Shown one piece after another: positions 46,320-54,931 of a stretch of DNA of 64,000 nucleotides. A program made the position numbers and the translations under genes. Position 1 is the first letter of the stretch; every line of letters starts with the position of its first letter. The notes beneath the pieces were generated by a model. That model was not told where the DNA came from, did not search any database, and saw only the letters and a program-made list of their open reading frames with translations. The stretch is from Sphingobacterium athyrii (GTDB taxonomy: Bacteria; Bacteroidota; Bacteroidia; Sphingobacteriales; Sphingobacteriaceae), in contig NZ_QCXX01000004.1 of the NCBI RefSeq assembly GCF_003071065.1, positions 186,614-250,613 on the forward strand, read 5' to 3'.

Positions 46320-47102
46320 ATGAAGAAATCTTCCGGCACGGGTAAAAAAGAACGAAAGCGAGGGGATGCTTATGATCTGAGTGAAAACAGCAAGTTAACG
46401 GGGCGCGATTTTACGTACAACAGTAATCTGGCGAGTCGTTTGTATCAGATTTTAAAACCTATGCTACGAGCCGCCTGTGAACGTACGACCTACCTCAGGT
46501 TACAGAATGCACTTTATGCGGCTGTACGCAACGACCGTGAGCACGAACTCGGAAGCTTACGGCTTGGATATGGGGCAGTACTCCCCTTGAAGGGTTTCCG
46601 GTACTCCAAACGGGTCAGCTGGAGCAACTTCTTTATGAATCACCCAGTTGCACATTTTGATGAAGCTCAGCAACGAATTCGGGTTCAGCTCCCTTTGGCA
46701 GGTCTCCGTAAATTTGATTTAATTCATGAAAGGCTTGCTAAAATAGACATAAAAATATATTGTGTGGTGATTCAACTAGATGATCGCCATACTATATTTT
46801 ACCATGTTAGCAAAACCTTGGAGCTAAGAAAAGAAGATCACAAAGTGGACCGTGGCATTACTTTCACATTGGAGGACAGTAAAGATGCCGTTATTTTATG
46901 TCTGGGCATAGTAAGGTGCTGGCTGACGAGCCCTGATGGGTGTGACGAATTTATGTCCAATAATAGTACCCTGATGACCGGTGAAGTTTTCGATGCATTC
47001 CTGATCCGTGAGGGTAAGGAAACCATATTTCCTGACGAAAAATCCGATAAATTGCCGCCGCCTATTTTACCGGGCGATGATGATGAGGTAGACTGGGATT
47101 AA
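46320..47102 (+). CDS. Unrecognised protein with basic N-terminus and acidic tail (260 aa)
   Basis: A soluble 260-residue protein. The N-terminus is Lys/Arg-rich (SSGTGKKERKRGDAYDLSEN). A helical segment ASRLYQILKPMLRAACERTT precedes LRLQNALYAAVRNDREHELG and the strand-rich part LRLGYGAVLPLKGFRYSKRV. The C-terminus is acidic (PGDDDEVDWD). The pattern of a Leu/Arg helix, then RL...L, then G(F) recalls groups of uncharacterised Bacteroidota proteins that occur in several copies per genome; that is a recollection only. It lies behind a repeat-rich spacer and ends 4 bp before the convergent regulator gene. Confidence 0.65.
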   Translation: MKKSSGTGKKERKRGDAYDLSENSKLTGRDFTYNSNLASRLYQILKPMLRAACERTTYLRLQNALYAAVRNDREHELGSLRLGYGAVLPLKGFRYSKRVSWSNFFMNHPVAHFDEAQQRIRVQLPLAGLRKFDLIHERLAKIDIKIYCVVIQLDDRHTIFYHVSKTLELRKEDHKVDRGITFTLEDSKDAVILCLGIVRCWLTSPDGCDEFMSNNSTLMTGEVFDAFLIREGKETIFPDEKSDKLPPPILPGDDDEVDWD

Positions 47103-47106
47103 TAGC

Positions 47107-48522
47107 TTAGATAACGGCTTTAAAGAAACGTCCCAATCGCATCAGGTCATGTGCTGTTTTATCATTCCAGTCAACAGCATAGTTCAGCCGGATACAGTTT
47201 TTAAACTGATCATGCTGGGTAAACATTCGGCCGGGGGCAAAGCTCAATTTCTGTTTCAGCGCATAATCATAGAGTACCGTTGAATCAATTTTTGGATCCA
47301 TTTCCAGCCAGAGAACAAAGCCACCTTCGGGTTGCGACATCTTTGTATTGTCAGGAAAATGGGTCTCGATACTGTTTCTGAAGTTGATATAATTGCTATA
47401 CAGCTTCTTTCTAAAGGTATTGAGGTGATGGTCATACCTTCCGATCTGCAGAAATTTGGCCACCGCTTCCTGATAGATCGCGGGCTGCGAGATGGTCTGG
47501 ACCAGTCGTTGTTTGAGAATCCTGTCTTTGTACTGTCCGGGTTCGACCCATCCGATCCGGAAACTTGGCGCCAATACCTTGGTAACAGATCCACACCACA
47601 TGACCAAGCCTTCCTCATCAAAGTATTTACAGGGCTTAGGTCTGGAGGTTCCAAAATAAACATTCCCATAAAGGTCATCTTCGATCAAGGGGATATGATG
47701 AAAAGCCAGGAGTTTGACAAGTTCTTTTTTATGTTCATCCGGCATCAGCGCCCCCAGGGGGTTGCTGAAATTGGAAACAAAACAGCATACATCGATTTTA
47801 TGGATCACTTTTTTCAGGGCGTCCAGTTCAATGCCCGTAATGGGGTGGGTCGGTATCTCAATGGTCTTTAGCCCCAGTACCTGAAAAGCTTGTATAAAGC
47901 CAAAATAGAGGGGGCTTTCCACAGCAATGGTATCTCCGGGTTTGGTGACTGCGCGTAGGCAGCTATAAATCGCATTCATGGCACCCGAAGTGATAATCAG
48001 GTCTTCGTCGCTTATTTTTCCTTCCAGTACGAGCGACCATTTGGCAATCTCTTTACGCAAAGTCGGACTACCCTGCACTTGACCGTACTGATCGCCATAA
48101 TCGTGTAGTTCATGCACCGTTTCCAGGATACATTTATTGAGTTTCTGAATGGGAAGCAAGGAGGGGCTGGGCAATCCAAGAGAGAATCGTGTAATTTCCT
48201 TATCCTCCAGGGAGTGGAATACCTTGTCGATCAATGCGGCAGGATCCTGCTTATTCTCATCAATTTTAAACGTTGAGATAGAAGGGATGGACATCCGGCG
48301 CTGTCCGGCCAGGCTGACAAAAAATCCAGATTTAGGGCGGGATTCGATCAGAGACCGGCTCTCGAGCTCCATATACGCACTCTTTGCAGTATTTAAGCTC
48401 ACATTATAAAGTTTCTGCGCACTACGGACGGAGGGGAGACGGTCGCCGTAGGCCAGAGAGCCGTTTTTGATCTGGTTCTCTACGATGTTCGCAATTTTCT
48501 TATATAATTGTTGCTGCTCCAT
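47107..48522 (-). CDS. MocR-type GntR regulator with aminotransferase domain
   Basis: A 471-residue chimeric regulator. Residues about 1-75 are a GntR winged helix (GSLAYGDRLPSVRSAQKLYN, SLNTAKSAYMELESRSLIES), and the rest has a class I aminotransferase fold with the PLP lysine in SVTKVLAPSFRIGW at about residue 310. MocR proteins bind PLP and often an amino compound, and regulate nearby genes by binding direct repeats. The 122-residue gene upstream ends 2 bp before its start, so the two form one operon. Direct repeats GGTACAG lie in front of that operon. Confidence 0.93.
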   Translation of the reverse strand: MEQQQLYKKIANIVENQIKNGSLAYGDRLPSVRSAQKLYNVSLNTAKSAYMELESRSLIESRPKSGFFVSLAGQRRMSIPSISTFKIDENKQDPAALIDKVFHSLEDKEITRFSLGLPSPSLLPIQKLNKCILETVHELHDYGDQYGQVQGSPTLRKEIAKWSLVLEGKISDEDLIITSGAMNAIYSCLRAVTKPGDTIAVESPLYFGFIQAFQVLGLKTIEIPTHPITGIELDALKKVIHKIDVCCFVSNFSNPLGALMPDEHKKELVKLLAFHHIPLIEDDLYGNVYFGTSRPKPCKYFDEEGLVMWCGSVTKVLAPSFRIGWVEPGQYKDRILKQRLVQTISQPAIYQEAVAKFLQIGRYDHHLNTFRKKLYSNYINFRNSIETHFPDNTKMSQPEGGFVLWLEMDPKIDSTVLYDYALKQKLSFAPGRMFTQHDQFKNCIRLNYAVDWNDKTAHDLMRLGRFFKAVI

Positions 48523-48524
48523 GC

Positions 48525-48893
48525 TTATGCTAATTTACTGTTTCCATTTGGATTTACCCAATCGTGGAAATGACGGATTCCCCTTTTTAACGATTCTTCA
48601 CTACCAAACATTGTCAATAGCTGTTGTTCAAAATAAGTCTGCGCCCTGTGCTTAAATACGTTTGACAGCTCTTCTGGAACGTCGGTACCGTAGCAAATTT
48701 CAACAGTAAGATTATTGTCTTCGGAGACGGTAGCCAGGGAAAAGGCAGCTATTGACTCATTTTGAGCTAGCAGTAGAAAAGGCATGTGCAACAGGCTTTT
48801 GTTTTTCACAGTATGCTGTACCTTTTTTAGTAAGGATAGATCAGAGAGGTCGACCTCTCTGATGGAATACGGTTGAAGTGTTGTAGTCGACAT
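48525..48893 (-). CDS. Unknown small protein co-transcribed with the MocR regulator (122 aa)
   Basis: A soluble 122-residue protein without recognised domain. SIREVDLSDLSLLKKVQHTV recalls the first helix of an acyltransferase-type fold, but the acetyl-CoA motif is not evident. The body LLAQNESIAAFSLATVSEDN and the Trp-containing end are mixed alpha/beta. It is first in a two-gene unit with the MocR regulator (2-bp gap) and is preceded by three copies of CTGTACC on its strand, so it is probably a regulated gene of that system. Confidence 0.7.
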   Translation of the reverse strand: MSTTTLQPYSIREVDLSDLSLLKKVQHTVKNKSLLHMPFLLLAQNESIAAFSLATVSEDNNLTVEICYGTDVPEELSNVFKHRAQTYFEQQLLTMFGSEESLKRGIRHFHDWVNPNGNSKLA

Positions 48894-48923
48894 GGCAATA
48901 AATCTTTTTGCTAATTTAGGAAG

Positions 48924-48972
48924 GGTACAGGCTGTATTTAAGGTACAGAATCATATAGAAATTAGGGTACAG
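48924..48972. promoter_or_regulatory. Three direct repeats GGTACAG, candidate MocR operator
   Basis: GGTACAG occurs at 48924-48930, 48942-48948 and 48966-48972 (starts 18 and 24 bp apart), between the MocR operon (minus) and the antiporter gene (plus). TACAGGCTGTA (48926-48936) is also palindromic. MocR-family factors are known to bind paired direct repeats, so these are the best operator candidates. Confidence 0.6.
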
Positions 48973-49078
48973 ATGAAAAAGTAAAAAATATGACCGGGAG
49001 TAGGTGGTTTTTAATTTCCATTTAAGATCTTTACAAGAGTTAATAATATGTCTCAAGACCAGTAAATTATGACAACCT

Positions 49079-50659
49079 ATGCATAACTTGTTTCCGCTAT
49101 TTATTGCCATGATCACGGCCATCGTATTGCTTGAGATGCTGGCTACGAAACTTCGGGTAGCCTATCCCATTCTATTGGTTTTGGCGGGTCTGATCGTTAG
49201 CTTTATTCCAACCTTGCCCGTTGTGAGGATCGATCCAGATGTTATTTTTCTGATTTTCCTCCCGCCTTTGTTGTGTGAGGCTGCTTGGTCGATTTCGTAC
49301 AAGGAGATGAAAAAATGGTGGCGTATTATTGGAAGTTTTGCCTTTTTGGTGGTTTTCTTTACGGCACTTTCCGTTGCGGTGGTTGCCAATCATTATATTC
49401 CGGGTTTCACGCTCGCGATGGGTTTTCTGCTGGGCGGAATTGTTTCTCCTCCGGATGCTGTCAGTACCGGGGCCATTATGAAGTTTGTGAAAGTTCCAAA
49501 ATCTACTTCTGCGATCCTTGAGGGAGAGAGTCTGCTGAATGATGCTTCTTCCTTAATTATTGTCCGTTTTGCCCTGATTGCTGTGGGTATGGGACAGTTT
49601 GTATGGCAGGAGGCTGCAGTGTCGTTTATCTGGATGCTGGTCGGTGGAGTAGGTATCGGTGTTCTGTTGGGCTGGTTTTTTATTCAGGCGCATAAACGTT
49701 TACCCACAGATGCGCCATCGGATATAGCGCTTACCTTGATCGAGCCCTATTTTATGTATTGGATTGCCGAGCAGTTTCACAGTTCGGGGGTATTGGCGGT
49801 CGTTGCGGGAAGTCTCCTGATGTCCAATCAGCGACTTAAATTTCTGAACAGTACCAGTCGTGTGCGGGGGCTGAGCGTATGGGAGAGTTTTGTGTTTATT
49901 TTGAATGGCATTGTGTTTTTTATTATCGGTCTGGATTTGCCCGAAATTGTGGCGGGTTTGCGTGCGAACGGAACTTCCCTACGGGAGGCGATCAGTTATG
50001 GTCTGTTGGTGACAGCAGTCCTTATCCTTGCCCGCGTGATCAGCGCCTATGCTGCGATGATTGCGACACTTATCTTTCGTCCAAGTGTGGCACCTAGGGC
50101 GCGGTCTCCGAGACAGCGTTTCTTTATGCCACTTCTATTGGGCTGGACAGGGATGCGGGGAGTAGTTTCCCTGGCAGCGGCGCTTTCCATTCCTTTGGTC
50201 ATGAATGGTACCGTGATTCCACAGCGGCATCTGATTCTATTTATCACCTTTGTCGTCATTCTCTCTACCCTTTTGGTTCAGGGACTCACATTACCCTATT
50301 TGATCAAGCGAACGAAGCTTTTTGATGCCGTGCTTGCTGAGACGCCCGAAGAGGTTGCCAAACAGCAGATGAAGCAAGGTTTAAAACAACATGTTTATCA
50401 GTTCCTCAGAGATAAATATGAGAAAGAAGAACATAATCGGGAGGCAATGGAAAGGATTTTGAAACATTGGGAGGAAAAGGTCAATGCTGCGGATGATTCG
50501 TGGATGAACGAACGTACGAAAGTGATTTTCATTGAGCTTTTGGATGTACAGCGCGAATACCTTGAAAAATTGAATAGTGAATCGACGATCGATGAGGATA
50601 TTGTCCGCGCGCAGCTCTATCAGATTGACCTGGAGGAAGAGCGCTTGCGCATGATATAA
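49079..50659 (+). CDS. CPA1-family Na+/H+ antiporter
   Basis: A 526-residue inner-membrane antiporter with about 12 hydrophobic segments to residue 425 and a charged cytoplasmic tail of about 100 residues. Family motifs are SPPDAVSTGAIMKFVKVP, LEGESLLNDASSLIIVRFAL (the ND pair essential for ion exchange) and GWTGMRGVVSLAAALSIP. It exchanges Na+ (or K+) for H+ to control pH and salt. The divergent MocR operon lies upstream, and the GGTACAG repeats could affect it too. Confidence 0.92.
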   Translation: MHNLFPLFIAMITAIVLLEMLATKLRVAYPILLVLAGLIVSFIPTLPVVRIDPDVIFLIFLPPLLCEAAWSISYKEMKKWWRIIGSFAFLVVFFTALSVAVVANHYIPGFTLAMGFLLGGIVSPPDAVSTGAIMKFVKVPKSTSAILEGESLLNDASSLIIVRFALIAVGMGQFVWQEAAVSFIWMLVGGVGIGVLLGWFFIQAHKRLPTDAPSDIALTLIEPYFMYWIAEQFHSSGVLAVVAGSLLMSNQRLKFLNSTSRVRGLSVWESFVFILNGIVFFIIGLDLPEIVAGLRANGTSLREAISYGLLVTAVLILARVISAYAAMIATLIFRPSVAPRARSPRQRFFMPLLLGWTGMRGVVSLAAALSIPLVMNGTVIPQRHLILFITFVVILSTLLVQGLTLPYLIKRTKLFDAVLAETPEEVAKQQMKQGLKQHVYQFLRDKYEKEEHNREAMERILKHWEEKVNAADDSWMNERTKVIFIELLDVQREYLEKLNSESTIDEDIVRAQLYQIDLEEERLRMI

Positions 50660-50734
50660 TGCCATGTATCCCATTGATCGGGATAAATAATAATAGTTGT
50701 AGCCCTCGGGGCTTGGTACATAAGCTGAATTGCG

Positions 50735-51373
50735 ATGAAAGTTATAATAACAGGGACCACAGGGATGGTCGGAGAAGGTGTTTTATTGGAATGTCTTCAA
50801 AATGATAAGGTAGAGGCGGTATTGAGTATATCACGTCGTACTGCTGACATACAACATCCAAAGTTAAAAGAACTTTTGGTTAAAGATTTCATGGATCTTT
50901 CCGAGTTTGAAGCGGAGATTAGCGGCTATGATGCCTGTTTTTATTGCGCAGGTGTCAGTTCAGTTGGCATGAAAGAAGATAAGTACCGCTATATTACCTA
51001 TGATACGACATTGGCATTTGCAAAATCGCTGTTGAAGATCAATCCCGAAATCAGCTTTATCTATGTGTCGGGAGCGAGTACAGATAGTACAGAACAGGGA
51101 CGGATGATGTGGGCAAGGGTGAAGGGCAAGACGGAAAATGATCTTGCGAAATTGCCGTTTAAGAAGGAATACAATTTCCGGCCGGGGGGTATGACGACCG
51201 TCGCGGGACAGAAGCATGCCAATCCATTTTCATTTGTTGCCAAGATTATAAAGTTCTTTGCCCCTTCAGTGGTGTTGTCCCTAAATGAAGTGGGGCGGGC
51301 GATGATTCATGCCGTGGAGCGGGACGATGTAAAAAATATATTGGAAATCAAGGATATCAGGGCATTGGCTTAG
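50735..51373 (+). CDS. Small Rossmann-fold NAD(P)-binding protein (HTATIP2/SDR-like)
   Basis: A 212-residue protein. The nucleotide motif GTTGMVGEG is at residues 7-15, then ISRRTADIQHPKLKELL and YVSGASTDS. It ends with FRPGGMTTVAG, as in atypical short-chain reductases such as the HTATIP2-like proteins. The substrate is unknown. 75 bp separate it from the antiporter gene; co-transcription is possible. Confidence 0.82.
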   Translation: MKVIITGTTGMVGEGVLLECLQNDKVEAVLSISRRTADIQHPKLKELLVKDFMDLSEFEAEISGYDACFYCAGVSSVGMKEDKYRYITYDTTLAFAKSLLKINPEISFIYVSGASTDSTEQGRMMWARVKGKTENDLAKLPFKKEYNFRPGGMTTVAGQKHANPFSFVAKIIKFFAPSVVLSLNEVGRAMIHAVERDDVKNILEIKDIRALA

Positions 51374-51403
51374 TGCATGGATGGGCATAAGGTCTTTCGG
51401 CCA

Positions 51404-51952
51404 TTATTTCCATCTCCAGTCCAGCTCCTCCTGATAGGCGATATGAAGGCGTTGGCTGAGCTCTGTCAGGAAAGCTTTAAATTCGGCGGTATCTTTGATC
51501 TGCTGTTTTGGAAAAAACAGTTGATCGGCCATTTTCAGTTTGATAAAAAAAGCGAAGGCCGTTTCGGTCATATATTCAAACTGATCGTATTGATATTTGG
51601 ACTCCATTTGTGTGCTTTTGATCTGGAGATAATTATCTTCAAAAGTGATGGTATGAGGGATGCCGATCCGATTTTGAAATTCGGGGCTTTTGACATATTT
51701 GCTAAAATAGCGTTTATAGTATATTCCGAGATATTTGGGAAAGAATAAAAAGGCGACCACGCTGACTACGATGATCAAGATTGCCAATAGGGGCTCATAA
51801 TAGAAAAACGGGATGGCCAGTATTAGCATCAGTAAAATGAATAGGATACGTGATCTTTTGCGTGCTTTAATTATTTGGGGTGATTTGGACATGCTGAACA
51901 GCAATGCATTCAGTTGATCGTGTTCGGAAAGGGTTAGTTGAAGTTCTTTCAT
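51404..51952 (-). CDS. YcxB-like membrane protein (182 aa)
   Basis: A 182-residue protein with two membrane helices (about 35-72, ILFILLMLILAIPFFYY and AILIIVVSVVAFLFF), then a C-terminal cytoplasmic domain. That domain's strand pattern ITFEDNYLQIKSTQMESKY and the later FFPKQQIKDTAEFKAFLTEL match the YcxB-like family. Function unknown. It is convergent with the Rossmann-fold gene at a distance of 30 bp. Confidence 0.8.
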   Translation of the reverse strand: MKELQLTLSEHDQLNALLFSMSKSPQIIKARKRSRILFILLMLILAIPFFYYEPLLAILIIVVSVVAFLFFPKYLGIYYKRYFSKYVKSPEFQNRIGIPHTITFEDNYLQIKSTQMESKYQYDQFEYMTETAFAFFIKLKMADQLFFPKQQIKDTAEFKAFLTELSQRLHIAYQEELDWRWK

Positions 51953-52111
51953 AACCTAAATGTATTAAATTGGTAAGATAATCGGAATATTTCCGACTAT
52001 CTGCAAATAATTTGACATGTTTGTTTGCACCAGCGAAGAGCCGATAATATAAGGTTGGACTGGTCGCGGGTGAGCTTACAGGGCTCGACAAAACTAGGGA
52101 AGAATCATGCT

Positions 52112-52173
52112 ATTCACCAAAAGTAATGCTTTTTGGTGAGTTCGTTCACTAAAAAGCATTACTTTTGGTGAAT
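52112..52173. repeat. Long near-perfect hairpin (28-bp arms, 6-nt loop)
   Basis: Arms 52112-52139 and 52146-52173 are complementary over 28 bp with one mismatch (a G-U in one RNA strand), loop GTTCGT. Each arm contains a smaller inverted repeat (TCACCAAAA and TTTTGGTGA), so alternative folds exist. No long T-run follows. It lies in the roughly 290-bp gap before the HEPN-like gene; the rest of 51953-52239 shows no gene. Confidence 0.85.
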
Positions 52174-52239
52174 GGGTTGGTAATATTTTGATACAGCAAT
52201 TGATTAAAAGTAGCTTGACGTACAATAGGTATTTATTTC

Positions 52240-53928
52240 TTATTCTATTTTCTCGACCAGAATAACGCTCGAGATTTTCTCAAAGTAATCTTCCATCTCT
52301 TTGTTACATCTTTCGATAAACAGCTTTGTAAGTTCCTGTAATCTGATAATAGCGGATGGATCCCCTTTGTAGTTGGCGTTATATCTAAATTCCTGTTGGG
52401 CCTTGATAATTTCTTTGAAGAATTTAATATGGTCAATATTATTGAGACAAAAGGTCGCGTGTGCTTCCGGAACAATTAATCGACAGAGGTTCATTAAGAA
52501 GGGGAGCCCGACGGTCTGGGGTTTGTATTGAAGAATTGTATTGATAACGCCGAGACAGGTTTGTTCTAAAACTTGTGATAGTGAATGATATCCTGCCTCA
52601 ACGCTAAAAGTCCAATTATCCTCAAAAGCATAGTAGATGCAACGGGCATTATTATAGCGATTGTGCCATTGCTTGCGTGCATACTCCAAGTCAAGTTGAG
52701 GGGCAACGATGCTATCAGGGTTGATATTTTCAATTACTGCATTTCGAAACCAGATATCCCCTACCTTCATAATGGAAAGAAAGAAGGGATGGCCTTTGGA
52801 AAGTTTTTTGATAAAGTGCGGTGTCTCTTCAGTGACCAAGGTGAGCGACACATTTTGCGGCAGGAGGTCCATGGTCTTTTGTTGTAGGTTGGCGAGGTCT
52901 GTATTTAGGCTATCATATGCAATAAAGAGGTAGTAAACATGCGTTATCTGGTCTTCTTTATTGTTTTGGAGTAAACTATTGTACTTGTGGTGATCTGAAT
53001 GATAACCGAAACAGGCAACTAACGAAGGAGTACAGTATAACTCCAGAGTATTTAAAATAAGGTCTCGATAACTGCTGTTGTATTGATTTTTATTGTAAAT
53101 AGCAACGTTATTTTTGAATTTTTCAATTTCCCCGTGTTCGATCTGTTTTGGAGTAAGTTGTTCCCTGATTTCTTCGAATAAAAGATTGGAATAATCGTAG
53201 ATCCAGTTTAACGCGTTTATAGCAATTTGATAAGCTGTTTCTAATAAGCTTTCGTCGATCGTATAATCTTGATTGTAGCGATAACCAATATAAGCGTCGT
53301 CAATCTTTTCGAGTGCTTTTTTTTCATCTTCGCTGTCAATTAGTTTGGCCAATTTAGAATCAAAAGTTTTGAGATACCCTATTGTGCCTCTAAGCGAATG
53401 TGATTTCCTGTCATCGTTTAAGAGAAGCTTTTCTGCGGTTCTTAGAGATAGTTCGATGGCCTGATGAAGCATAAAGGCTGCGTGTGCATGGTTCTTACTA
53501 TCCAGATAGAAAAAGTGGCCATCTATAAACGATCTGATTTTACTTTTCTCTTGGTCGATATATGATCTGGTTTTTTCGATAATCTCAGCTGGAGTATATT
53601 GAGGTAATAGGAGTGGAATTTCCTGCGCCGGATTTTGATAAATGCGATTTTCTGATTGATAAATAAGATAGGTACGGACCAATCCTTGGTCGAGTTTTTT
53701 TTGTACCTCATGGGTGAAATGTATTTTGACGTATAGGTCTGGGTGATTCTTGATGATTTTGTTAATCGCACCAAGAGGATCTATGCATCGAATTGCTGTA
53801 TTTGACAGTCGGTTAATCTGCAGCATTTGATATTTCTTACCATCGCAGGTATAAGTCCATTGGTAGATTTCATCAACGGCAATAGCGCGAAGAATGGCTT
53901 CGATGATTGGAGTAAGTTCGGTGTTCAT
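52240..53928 (-). CDS. Large protein with two HEPN-like domains (562 aa)
   Basis: Residues about 1-110 and 300-410 look like two diverged copies of a nucleotidyltransferase-like or other alpha/beta domain (KIIKNHPDLYVKIHFTHEV; THVYYLFIAYDSLNTDL). Each is followed by a HEPN-like helical bundle at about 140-255 (HAAFMLHQAIELSLRTAEKL, then YRYNQDY) and about 430-550 (FSVEAGYHSLSQVLEQTCLG, then FRYNANY). The RYNxxY echo and identical order suggest an internal duplication. HEPN domains often act as RNases or adaptors in toxin-antitoxin and defence systems. Catalytic RX4-6H motifs are not plainly present; KSHSL (175-179) and PEAH (487-490) occupy the equivalent places. Function is inferred only. 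Confidence 0.7.
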   Translation of the reverse strand: MNTELTPIIEAILRAIAVDEIYQWTYTCDGKKYQMLQINRLSNTAIRCIDPLGAINKIIKNHPDLYVKIHFTHEVQKKLDQGLVRTYLIYQSENRIYQNPAQEIPLLLPQYTPAEIIEKTRSYIDQEKSKIRSFIDGHFFYLDSKNHAHAAFMLHQAIELSLRTAEKLLLNDDRKSHSLRGTIGYLKTFDSKLAKLIDSEDEKKALEKIDDAYIGYRYNQDYTIDESLLETAYQIAINALNWIYDYSNLLFEEIREQLTPKQIEHGEIEKFKNNVAIYNKNQYNSSYRDLILNTLELYCTPSLVACFGYHSDHHKYNSLLQNNKEDQITHVYYLFIAYDSLNTDLANLQQKTMDLLPQNVSLTLVTEETPHFIKKLSKGHPFFLSIMKVGDIWFRNAVIENINPDSIVAPQLDLEYARKQWHNRYNNARCIYYAFEDNWTFSVEAGYHSLSQVLEQTCLGVINTILQYKPQTVGLPFLMNLCRLIVPEAHATFCLNNIDHIKFFKEIIKAQQEFRYNANYKGDPSAIIRLQELTKLFIERCNKEMEDYFEKISSVILVEKIE

Positions 53929-54050
53929 AATTGATCGGTTTGGTATTGTAGTTATTTGTCTGTTATTTCTCCATTTAGATTTATGGCTCTTAAAGCAATT
54001 GGGAGATCGGAGAGTGTCTCTTGAAATGGAATAATATACTCTTATTTTTT

Positions 54051-54824
54051 CTATGTCGTTTCTAGCTCGCTATTTTCGTTTTTAGGAATTTCTGGCGTCT
54101 CCAAGCTTTGGTTTTCATCTATTTCACTGCTATTTTCCTGTGCTTCTTTTTCGGCATATTTTTTATCAATACTGTCCTCTATGAGCTGCCGGAATTTATT
54201 TTTCTTTTCAGTGGACTGATGCGGCTCTTTATTTACAGCTTTTACATAGGAAGGGACGGTAAGAGAGAGCCCTTCATTCTCATAGATATAACTTAGAGCG
54301 AATGCGAGTCGAATAAGCATTTCTCGTATCACGATGATTTGATCTCCAAAATATTCGTAGTTGCCTGAATCTGGCACGGTAAGATAGTGCATGATATCAT
54401 CCATCGTTTCATACCATTTTTGTAGCGATTGATAGGAGAAAAACTTGCTGATCGTGTCCGCAGGAGCTAATTTTCCGTTGACAGTATGCTCCATGCGAAA
54501 TAGGTAGTTGTGGTAATCTTCTTTTGTGGAAAAGAAATTTAAAGGTGCATCCTGTATCGGAAGTTGGCATTGGTGAAAAATCACATAAGCTACTTCAATT
54601 TGTTTGATCATCTGTTTGCAATGATATCCGTTTTCAGCGAAATTGCGATCTGCCATTTCGGGAACAGTTGCAGCGTTGACAAAAAGCTGAATATGATTCA
54701 TCCAGTAAATAATATTTGTTTCATAGCGGTAGAAATCCCTAATGTAGATCATCGGATTTTTTACCACATCCTTGCTTAAATAGCGAAAATGTTTCGCTTT
54801 TAGTTTCTTTTGCGTATTTTTCAT
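54051..54824 (-). CDS. Unrecognised helical protein next to the HEPN gene (257 aa)
   Basis: A 257-residue soluble protein. Residues 1-190 are predicted mostly helical and rich in Tyr, Phe, Met and His (YIRDFYRYETNIIYWMNHIQ, FFSTKEDYHNYLFRMEHTV). From about 200 the chain becomes a charged, low-complexity tail rich in Glu, Asn and Ser. No family recognised. It lies 122 bp upstream of the HEPN-like gene on the same strand and diverges from the repressor-like gene at 54932, so it is probably the first gene of that repressor's target operon. Confidence 0.62.
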   Translation of the reverse strand: MKNTQKKLKAKHFRYLSKDVVKNPMIYIRDFYRYETNIIYWMNHIQLFVNAATVPEMADRNFAENGYHCKQMIKQIEVAYVIFHQCQLPIQDAPLNFFSTKEDYHNYLFRMEHTVNGKLAPADTISKFFSYQSLQKWYETMDDIMHYLTVPDSGNYEYFGDQIIVIREMLIRLAFALSYIYENEGLSLTVPSYVKAVNKEPHQSTEKKNKFRQLIEDSIDKKYAEKEAQENSSEIDENQSLETPEIPKNENSELETT

Positions 54825-54858
54825 GCTAGGAATGTTTTTTGGTTAAGTACTGTGTTTA

Positions 54859-54925
54859 TAATTATCAATGACAAAGCTAATTTAAACACTAATTTTCGAT
54901 AAAACAAATTATATGTTGATAATTA
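54859..54925. promoter_or_regulatory. Inverted repeat around a -7 element in the divergent promoter region
   Basis: TAATTATCAA (54859-54868) and TTGATAATTA (54916-54925) are perfect inverted copies 47 bp apart. Between them lies TAGCTTTG on the minus strand (54879-54872), a match to TAnnTTTG for the 257-residue gene. This fits operator sites for the adjacent repressor-like protein. Confidence 0.45.
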
Positions 54926-54931
54926 TTGATT

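Noticed and set aside
47332..47871. 179-residue plus-strand frame inside the MocR gene
   Set aside because: Lies wholly over the conserved aminotransferase domain of the minus strand.
51377..51748. 123-residue plus-strand frame opposite the YcxB-like gene
   Set aside because: Shadow frame; the minus-strand protein has clear membrane helices and family pattern.
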